The notes beneath the pieces are model-generated. The model was not told where the DNA came from, searched no databases, and worked only from the letters and a program-made list of their open reading frames with translations. Shown piece by piece: positions 58,272-64,000 of a stretch of 64,000 nt of DNA. Every line of letters starts with the position of its first letter. The first letter of the stretch is position 1. Source of the DNA: Ideonella_A intermedia_A (GTDB lineage: Bacteria; Pseudomonadota; Gammaproteobacteria; Burkholderiales; Burkholderiaceae_C); contig CALRPU020000013.1 in the NCBI GenBank assembly GCA_943370175.1, positions 1-64,000 of the forward strand, written 5' to 3'. The position numbers were made by a program, and so were the translations under genes.

Positions 58272-60368
58272 ATGAACGAGCCGCAGCCGTCCACGCTGAA
58301 CCCGGCCCAGATGGAGGCCGTCCATTACCTGGGCGGCCCTTGCCTGGTGCTGGCCGGTGCCGGCTCGGGCAAGACCCGCGTCATCACCCACAAGATCGCC
58401 CGGCTGTTGCAGGCCGGCTACGCGCCGGCGCAGATCGCCGCGATCACCTTCACCAACAAGGCGTCGGCCGAAATGCGCGAGCGCGCCCGCGCGCTGATCG
58501 GCCCGAAGGCGGCCAAGCACCTGGTGGTCAGCACCTTCCACTCGCTGGGCGTGCGCCTGCTGCGCACCGACGGCGCGGCACTCGGCCTGAAGCCGCAGTT
58601 CAGCATCCTCGACAGCGACGACGTGCTGTCCATCCTGAAGGACGCCGGTGGCAGCACCGACGTGTCCACCGCGCGCCGCTGGCAGTGGGACATCAGCCTG
58701 TGGAAAAACCAGGGCCTGAACAGCGCCCAGGCCCTGGCTGGCGCCGAGACGGAGGACCAGCGGGTGGCCGCCATCGTGATGGGCCGCTACGAAGAGCGCC
58801 TGGCCGCCTACCAGGCGGTCGATTTCGACGACCTGATGGGCCTGCCGCTGAAGTTGCTGCGGCAGCACGCCGAGGTGCGCGCCAAGTGGCAGGACACGCT
58901 GCGCTACGTGCTGGTCGACGAGTACCAGGACACCAATGCCATCCAATACGAGTTGTTGAAGCTGCTGGTCGGTGAGCGTGCCATGTTCACGGCCGTGGGC
59001 GACGACGACCAGAGCATTTACGGCTGGCGTGGCGCCACCATCGACAACCTGAAGCGCCTGCCGCAGGAGTACCCAACCCTGAAGGTGATTCCGCTGGAGC
59101 AAAACTACCGCTCCACCGGTCACATCCTGCGCGCCGCCAACGCCGTGATCGGCCACAACCCCAAGCTGTTCGAGAAGAAGCTGTGGAGCGACCTGGGCGA
59201 CGGCGAGCCGGTGCGCCTGCTGGAGTGCGACGGCGAGGAACACGAGGCCGAGCGCGCGGTGGCCTTCATCCAGAGCGAGCGCGCCAAGGGCGGCTCCACG
59301 GGCGGCAGCGCGGAGGCGGCCGCCGGCGGGGGCGTGGCGCTGCGCGACTTCGCCATCCTGTACCGCGCCAACCACCAGGCCCGGGTGTTCGAGAAGGCGC
59401 TGCGCCGCGCCAACCTGCCCTACAAGGTGTCGGGCGGCCAGAGCTTCTTCGACCGCGCCGAGATCAAGGACCTGTGCGCCTGGCTGCGGCTGCTGGTCAA
59501 CAACGACGACGACCCGGCGTTCCTGCGCGCGGTGGCCACGCCCAAGCGTGGCATCGGCCACCAGACGCTGGGCAGCCTGGGCGAGTTCGCCTCCAAGTGG
59601 AAGACCAGCCTGTTCGAAGCCCTGTTCGCTGAAAGCCTGGCCAGCGTGCTGAGCGCCCGCGCGCTGGGCTCGCTGCACGAGTTCGGACGCTATGTGAACG
59701 ACCTCGAGTACCGCGCCCGCACCACCGTGGGCAGCGAAGACGCCAAGGCGCTGCTGACCGGGTGGCTGAAAGACATCGGCTACGAGCAGCACCTGATGGA
59801 CGGCGAGGACAACGAGAAGCTCGCCGCCTCGCGCTGGTCCAACGTGCTCGACTTCGTCGACTGGATCGCCAAGCGCTGTGGCGGCGAGATCGAGAACGAC
59901 GGCGGCCTCAGCGTGGAGACCGAGAAGAAGAGCGTGCTCGACGTGGCGCAGACCATCAGCGTCATCATCAGCCTGGCCGAGCGCGGCGACGAGCAGGACG
60001 TGATCACGCTGAGCACGCTGCACGCGTCCAAGGGCCTGGAGTGGCCGCATGTGTTCCTCGCCGGCGTCAACGAGGGCTTGCTGCCGTTTCGCAGCGAAGA
60101 CGACGAGATGACGCCCCAGCGCCTGGAAGAGGAGCGCCGGCTGATGTACGTGGGCATCACCCGCGCGCGGCTGAACCTGGGCGTGAGCGTGCTGCGCCGG
60201 CGCAAGAAGGGCCGCGACACGGTGCAAGGCGTGCCCAGCCGCTTCATCACCGAGATGAAACTGCACGAGGCCGGCCCCGCGATCGACCCCAAGGAAAAGC
60301 TCAAGGCGCTGCGCGAGGCCGCTGCCCGGCGTGCCGCAGCCAAAGCGGCTCTGCCAGCGGTGCCTTGA
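58272..60368 (+). CDS. rep: Rep-type ATP-dependent DNA helicase
   Basis: This 698-residue superfamily 1A helicase moves 3' to 5' on DNA and helps forks pass obstacles. It shows Walker A GAGSGKT (29-35), TFTNKASAEM, the Walker B DEYQDT (~216-221), GDDDQSIYGWRGA, QNYRSTGHIL and the final VMTLHASKGLEW-type motif (here LSTLHASKGLEWPHV) with VGITRAR. Length and motifs fit Rep rather than UvrD. A Gly/Ser/Ala-rich insert (~338-356) is unusual. Only ten bases separate it from sppA, so they are probably co-transcribed. Confidence 0.92.
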   Translation: MNEPQPSTLNPAQMEAVHYLGGPCLVLAGAGSGKTRVITHKIARLLQAGYAPAQIAAITFTNKASAEMRERARALIGPKAAKHLVVSTFHSLGVRLLRTDGAALGLKPQFSILDSDDVLSILKDAGGSTDVSTARRWQWDISLWKNQGLNSAQALAGAETEDQRVAAIVMGRYEERLAAYQAVDFDDLMGLPLKLLRQHAEVRAKWQDTLRYVLVDEYQDTNAIQYELLKLLVGERAMFTAVGDDDQSIYGWRGATIDNLKRLPQEYPTLKVIPLEQNYRSTGHILRAANAVIGHNPKLFEKKLWSDLGDGEPVRLLECDGEEHEAERAVAFIQSERAKGGSTGGSAEAAAGGGVALRDFAILYRANHQARVFEKALRRANLPYKVSGGQSFFDRAEIKDLCAWLRLLVNNDDDPAFLRAVATPKRGIGHQTLGSLGEFASKWKTSLFEALFAESLASVLSARALGSLHEFGRYVNDLEYRARTTVGSEDAKALLTGWLKDIGYEQHLMDGEDNEKLAASRWSNVLDFVDWIAKRCGGEIENDGGLSVETEKKSVLDVAQTISVIISLAERGDEQDVITLSTLHASKGLEWPHVFLAGVNEGLLPFRSEDDEMTPQRLEEERRLMYVGITRARLNLGVSVLRRRKKGRDTVQGVPSRFITEMKLHEAGPAIDPKEKLKALREAAARRAAAKAALPAVP

Positions 60369-60387
60369 GGCGGGCAGGCCGGTCTGA

Positions 60388-62448
60388 TCAGCCGGCCACG
60401 ACGCGCAGGGTGCTGCGCAGCGGCGCGGCCACCACTTGCCCCCGCCCGGCCGCTTTGGCGGCGTAGCAGGCATCGTCGGCGGCGCGCAGCCAGTCGGCCA
60501 CCGAGGGCACCTCCTCGGTCAGCGTGGCCACGCCCAGGCTGGCGCCGACGTTCAGGCGTTGGCCATCCCAGTCGATGCTGGCGGCGTGGATGGCGCGCAG
60601 CACGTCGTCGGCGATGCGCATGGCGGCGTCGCGCGGGCAGGCTTCCAGCAGCAGGGCGAACTCGTCGCCGCCCAGGCGCGCAGCCAGGTCGCGGTGGCGG
60701 ATGCAGGCCCGAATCGCGTCGGCCACCGACTGCAGCATGGCGTCGCCGGCGGCGTGGCCGGCCAGGTCGTTGACCGGCTTGAAGCGGTCCAGGTCGATCA
60801 TCACCAGCGCCGCGGGCAGGCTGTCGGGCATGTGGTCGAAGCAGCGGCCCAGGCGCAGCTCGAAATTCTTGCGGTTGGCCAGACCGGTCAGCAGGTCGTG
60901 GTGGGCCGACCATTCCAGCTGTGCGCGGCTGTCCACCGCCTCGGTCACGTCGGTGACGGTCCAGATGGTGCCCGCCTGAGAGTCGCCGGCGTCCACCGGC
61001 CGGCCGCGCAGGTGTGCCCAGAAGCTGCTGCCGTCGGCGCGCCGCATGCGCACGTCGCCAATGAAGGCCTGCCCGGCCTGGAAGGCCGCGGCCACCTTCG
61101 GGCCGAGCGCGGCGTAGTCCTCGGCCGATTCATAGATCAACGCGGCCTCCTGGCCCAGCAGCTCGCCTTCGGCGCGCCCGAGCAGCCGGTCGAACTCGGC
61201 GCTGACCAGTTCGAAGCGCCGGGCGCGGGTGAAGGCGATGCCCACTGGGGCGTTGCTCATCACCGACCCCAGCTTGCGCAGCAACTCGGTGTTGGTGGCT
61301 TCCAGCTGCATGCGTTCGCGCCCCACGCGGCGCAGCACGCCCACCAGCTGACCGATTTCGCCTCCGGCGCGCGGCCAGTCCGGCGCGCCGTCGTCGCGGG
61401 ACTCGAACAGGTGTTCTGCGCGGCGTTGCAGCCGGTGCAGCGGGCGCAACAGCGCCCACACGCCCCACAGCACCGCCAGGCTGCCCAGCGCGATCATGGC
61501 CACGGCCCAACCCAGCGCGTCGGTGCGCGCGGCGTGCAGCGGCCCGAGCAGGCGCTCGCGGTCGACGGCACGCCAGACCAGCCAGTCCGGTCCGGCCACG
61601 CCGGCCAAGCTGACCAGGTCGTGGCCGGGCTCGCCCTCGGCCGCGCTGGTCGTGGCTTCCGCCACCACCAGGCCCGAGGGCTCGACCGGGCTGCCCCGCA
61701 GCGCCCAGCGCGCGCCAGCCTGGCGCAGCCGCGGCTCGTCGGCCATCGACTTCAACAGCATCCCGGGGTCCGGGTGCCCGATGATGGTGCCGCTGGCGTC
61801 GGTGACCACGCGCAGCGCCACATCGTCCACGTCGGTGGCGTCGACCAGTTCGCTCAACAGGTCACGGCGGCGCAGGTTGATCGTGCCGGCGATCAGCCCG
61901 TAGGCGGTGTCGCCGGCCACCAGCGGCTGGGCAAACACCACCAGCGGGGCGCCGTCCAGTCGCGACGGCACCACGTCCGACACCACCGGTCGGCCCTCGC
62001 GCATCGCGCGGCGGAAGTAGTCGCGGTCGTCGATGCGCAACGCGGGGGACTCGGCAACGCCAGCCTCGGTCACCATGACGGGCACGCTGCCGTCGGCCCG
62101 GGCGACGAACAAGCCGGTGAACAGGGTCATCAGCACCGGTTGGTCGCCGATCACCCGCTTCAGCTCGGTCGGGTTGGCGAGGGTCTCCGGCGAAATGCGC
62201 GTGGCGCTGGCGCGCAGGGTTTGCTGCAGCTGCACGACGCGACGCGACAGGCGGCTGGCCGCGCGGGCCGCTTCGCCGACCTCGCGTTCGCGCACGTCGG
62301 CCAGGGTGGACTGCTCGGCCCGGTGCATCAGCACCAGGGTGGTCAAGCCAATGCCCAGCGCCAACGTCACCATCGCGGCGAGCGTGATGCGCAGCTTGAG
62401 CGAGCCGGCGGCGTGGCGCAGGCGTTGGGTGACCGAGCGAGGTGTCAT
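60388..62448 (-). CDS. Diguanylate cyclase with Cache, PAS and GGDEF domains
   Basis: This 686-residue membrane sensor has TM1 (~20-42), a double-Cache-type periplasmic domain (~45-300; SPALRIDDRDYFRRAMREG, GDTAYGLIAGTINL), TM2 (~310-330), a HAMP-like linker, a PAS domain (~385-515; VMSNAPVGIAFTRARRFELVS) and a GGDEF domain. The active-site motif GGDEF (593-597) is intact and the product-inhibition site RHRD (584-587) lies five residues before it, so it should make cyclic-di-GMP under feedback control. The start is the ATG at 62448. It is convergent with the helicase. Its ligand is unknown. Confidence 0.92.
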   Translation of the reverse strand: MTPRSVTQRLRHAAGSLKLRITLAAMVTLALGIGLTTLVLMHRAEQSTLADVREREVGEAARAASRLSRRVVQLQQTLRASATRISPETLANPTELKRVIGDQPVLMTLFTGLFVARADGSVPVMVTEAGVAESPALRIDDRDYFRRAMREGRPVVSDVVPSRLDGAPLVVFAQPLVAGDTAYGLIAGTINLRRRDLLSELVDATDVDDVALRVVTDASGTIIGHPDPGMLLKSMADEPRLRQAGARWALRGSPVEPSGLVVAEATTSAAEGEPGHDLVSLAGVAGPDWLVWRAVDRERLLGPLHAARTDALGWAVAMIALGSLAVLWGVWALLRPLHRLQRRAEHLFESRDDGAPDWPRAGGEIGQLVGVLRRVGRERMQLEATNTELLRKLGSVMSNAPVGIAFTRARRFELVSAEFDRLLGRAEGELLGQEAALIYESAEDYAALGPKVAAAFQAGQAFIGDVRMRRADGSSFWAHLRGRPVDAGDSQAGTIWTVTDVTEAVDSRAQLEWSAHHDLLTGLANRKNFELRLGRCFDHMPDSLPAALVMIDLDRFKPVNDLAGHAAGDAMLQSVADAIRACIRHRDLAARLGGDEFALLLEACPRDAAMRIADDVLRAIHAASIDWDGQRLNVGASLGVATLTEEVPSVADWLRAADDACYAAKAAGRGQVVAAPLRSTLRVVAG

Positions 62449-62560
62449 GCGTGGGTGCCTTGCACGAAGACGCTCTGACGCAGTGCCGCCAACGTGCTGA
62501 TCAGGGCATATCGGCGCGGCGCGGCCGATCTTGAACCACCGGTGGCGGGCTGGCCGGCGG

Positions 62561-64000
62561 TCACGACGGCGCCTGCAGCTCCCGCAGCAGCACGGCGCGG
62601 TCCACGCCGTCGGCCAGATGGGCCAGCACCTCGCCAAACTGGTGCGCCGCCGGGCGCTGCGCCAGCGCCTTTTTCACGAGGATGCGGGCGATCGGGCCGA
62701 CGTGGCGGGTCAGCACCCGCGTGGCCTGTTCGACCTGGGCGTCGGTCGGCCCGGCGACCGCGTCGGCGGCCGACCCCGGGTGGAGGGCGGTGGCCGCGGT
62801 GAGCGCCGTCGGGGCGCCTGTGGCGGTGGTGCCGACGGCGCTCGCCTTGGTGGTCGTGGTGCCGGCGTCCAGCCGGGCGGCAAAGCGAGCGCGGTCGGCG
62901 GGGTCCGCCAGTTGCTGCGCCAGCACCGCCGTCAGCCCGGCGACATCGCCTGGCCGCGCCAGCTGCCGCGCGGCCTGCCGCACCATCAGCCGCGCCATCG
63001 GGCCGACCACGCTGGCCAGCGCACGTTCGACCGGCGCCAGGTGCTGGTCGTCCCAGCCCGTGGGCAACTGGCTGATCGAGCCGGCCGTGCCGTGGGTGGC
63101 GCCGGTGGCGGTCCCGCTGCGTGTGCCGGTGCCGCCCGGGGCGCCGCCGGGTGTGGCGCCAAGTGGCGTCGGCAGCCGCGCGCTGCGGTTGGCCGTGTTG
63201 GGCAGGGTGTCGCCATCGTGCGACGGCGCGCGGGCGCCGGTCACCTGACGGGCGGCGCCGGCACCCGCCGGGGGCAGGCGCCGCACCAGCGTGGGCAGGT
63301 CGGTGACCACCGAGCCGGGCTCCACCGCCGCCTGCAGGCGCTCGGCCAGCGCGCGCCGGAAGGCGGCCGCGCTGGGGTAGCGGTCGGCCGGCTGGCGGGC
63401 CAGGGCCTTGGCGACGATGGCGTCGAAACTGCTGGGTCGGCCGCAGTCGTCGACCTGGCTGGGCGGCGTCGGGTCGGTGCTCATCACCTTGAACATCACC
63501 GACGCGGCGCCGCCCTCGAAGGGTTTGCGCCCGGTCAGCATGCGGTACAGCAGCACGCCGGCCGCGTACAGGTCGGCGCGGTGGTCGACGCCCTCGCCGC
63601 TGTACTGCTCGGGCGCCATGTAGCCCGGCGTGCCGATCTGCGAGTTGACCAGCGTGAGCCCGGCGTTCTCAATGCGGGCGATGCCGAAGTCGGTCACCTT
63701 GACGCGGCCGGTGGCGGTGATGATCAGGTTGGCGGGCTTGATGTCGCGGTGCCACACGCCAGCGGCGTGGGCGCAGTCCAGGGCGTCCAGCAGCTGGTCC
63801 ATCACGCGCAGCAGTTCGGCCTCGGGCAGCAGCGGGCCGCTGGCCAGCAGCTGGGCCAGCGTCTGGCCTTCGACGAACTCCATCGCGATGTAGGCGGTGC
63901 CGGCGTCCTCACCGTACTCGTGGATCTGGACGATGCCCGGGTGCGACAGCCGGCCCACGGCGCGGGCCTCGTTGCGAAAGCGCGCGGCCATGTTGTCGGC
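62561..64000 (-). CDS. Ser/Thr protein kinase with duplicated C-terminal module (partial)
   Basis: 480 residues are visible; the N-terminus, including the glycine loop and the ATP-binding lysine, lies beyond the window edge. The Hanks-type kinase domain shows the alpha-C glutamate (NEARAVGRLSH), the hinge MEFVEG, catalytic loop WHRDIKPANL, VTDFGIAR and MAPEQY, so it should be active. A Pro/Ala/Thr/Gly-rich linker follows. The tail holds two copies of a ~57-residue helical module with the shared core LxxxVGP(M/I)AR(L/I)(M/L)V, joined by a Thr/Ala-rich spacer. No transmembrane segment is visible. Targets are unknown. Confidence 0.9.
   Translation of the reverse strand, partial: ADNMAARFRNEARAVGRLSHPGIVQIHEYGEDAGTAYIAMEFVEGQTLAQLLASGPLLPEAELLRVMDQLLDALDCAHAAGVWHRDIKPANLIITATGRVKVTDFGIARIENAGLTLVNSQIGTPGYMAPEQYSGEGVDHRADLYAAGVLLYRMLTGRKPFEGGAASVMFKVMSTDPTPPSQVDDCGRPSSFDAIVAKALARQPADRYPSAAAFRRALAERLQAAVEPGSVVTDLPTLVRRLPPAGAGAARQVTGARAPSHDGDTLPNTANRSARLPTPLGATPGGAPGGTGTRSGTATGATHGTAGSISQLPTGWDDQHLAPVERALASVVGPMARLMVRQAARQLARPGDVAGLTAVLAQQLADPADRARFAARLDAGTTTTKASAVGTTATGAPTALTAATALHPGSAADAVAGPTDAQVEQATRVLTRHVGPIARILVKKALAQRPAAHQFGEVLAHLADGVDRAVLLRELQAPS
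62564..63043 (-). repeat. Two copies of a helical module at the kinase C-terminus
   Basis: Copy 1 (63043-62870) contains LASVVGPMARLMVRQAARQL and RARFAARL. Copy 2 (62743-62564) contains LTRHVGPIARILVKKALAQ and RAVLLREL. The copies share the VGP-AR core, the helix after it, and a closing Asp-Arg-(Ala)-x-Leu pattern. The spacer between them is Thr/Ala/Gly-rich. The module resembles a domain found at the end of other bacterial kinases; its function is not known to me. Confidence 0.7.

Noticed and set aside
60436..62478. 680-codon open frame antisense to the diguanylate cyclase
   Set aside because: The Gly/His/Gln-rich translation has no domain. The minus-strand gene has intact GGDEF and I-site motifs.

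Overview
The window is about 64 kb of GC-rich bacterial chromosome, most consistent with a betaproteobacterium of the order Burkholderiales (Rubrivivax/Leptothrix/Ideonella-like). Supporting this are a methionine synthase split into two genes with a SAH riboswitch on the second, a TorF-type porin in front of glnK-amtB, the betaproteobacterial type of glutamate-cysteine ligase, a second-copy type infA, a PHB-depolymerase-family esterase, and the order atpIBEFHAGDC ... hemE-priA. The genus is an inference. Nearly all of the sequence is coding. I saw no tRNA, rRNA, insertion sequence, prophage or CRISPR array.

Left part (1-13.8 kb): the tail of an EAL-domain protein; metH N-terminal half; a degenerate HD-GYP gene on the opposite strand; a SAH riboswitch and the metH C-terminal half; comM; a nitrogen-regulated porin-glnK-amtB operon with a sigma-54 promoter and an NtrC-like site; gshA; kup.

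Middle part (13.8-35.7 kb): a PHB-depolymerase-like esterase, DUF1415 protein, benE, gshB, the ABC-F ATPase uup, infA with a TTG start, a small methyltransferase. Then a MocR regulator divergent from an EamA exporter, an aminotransferase, a PhzF-like isomerase, a VOC protein and a patatin lipoprotein, which looks like a small amine or amino-acid island. Then an isolated Wza/Wzz-like export pair, a cytochrome c' divergent from a cytochrome b561 and a GNAT enzyme, and a sugar pair (aldose epimerase and SMP-30 lactonase).

Right part (35.7-64 kb): the full F1Fo ATP synthase operon, closed by an intrinsic terminator; a small membrane-protein operon (DUF883, YqjE-like, YqjK-like); a Rossmann-fold protein; a DHH phosphoesterase; cysK divergent from hemE; a DnaA-box-bearing gap before priA; an HtrA-type protease; a chemoreceptor with an unusual C-terminal Cache-like domain; an AEC transporter; sppA; a Rep-type helicase; a Cache-PAS-GGDEF diguanylate cyclase; and a Ser/Thr kinase cut by the window edge.

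Regulatory signals are the most interesting part. They are the SAH riboswitch, the sigma-54/NtrC module, a candidate MocR operator, and a recurring layout in which a -10-like hexamer lies exactly six bases before ATG, suggesting leaderless transcripts. I found no clearly new multi-gene system. The best leads are the split and interrupted methionine synthase, the Cache-tailed chemoreceptor, the DnaA boxes at priA, and a duplicated C-terminal module in the kinase.
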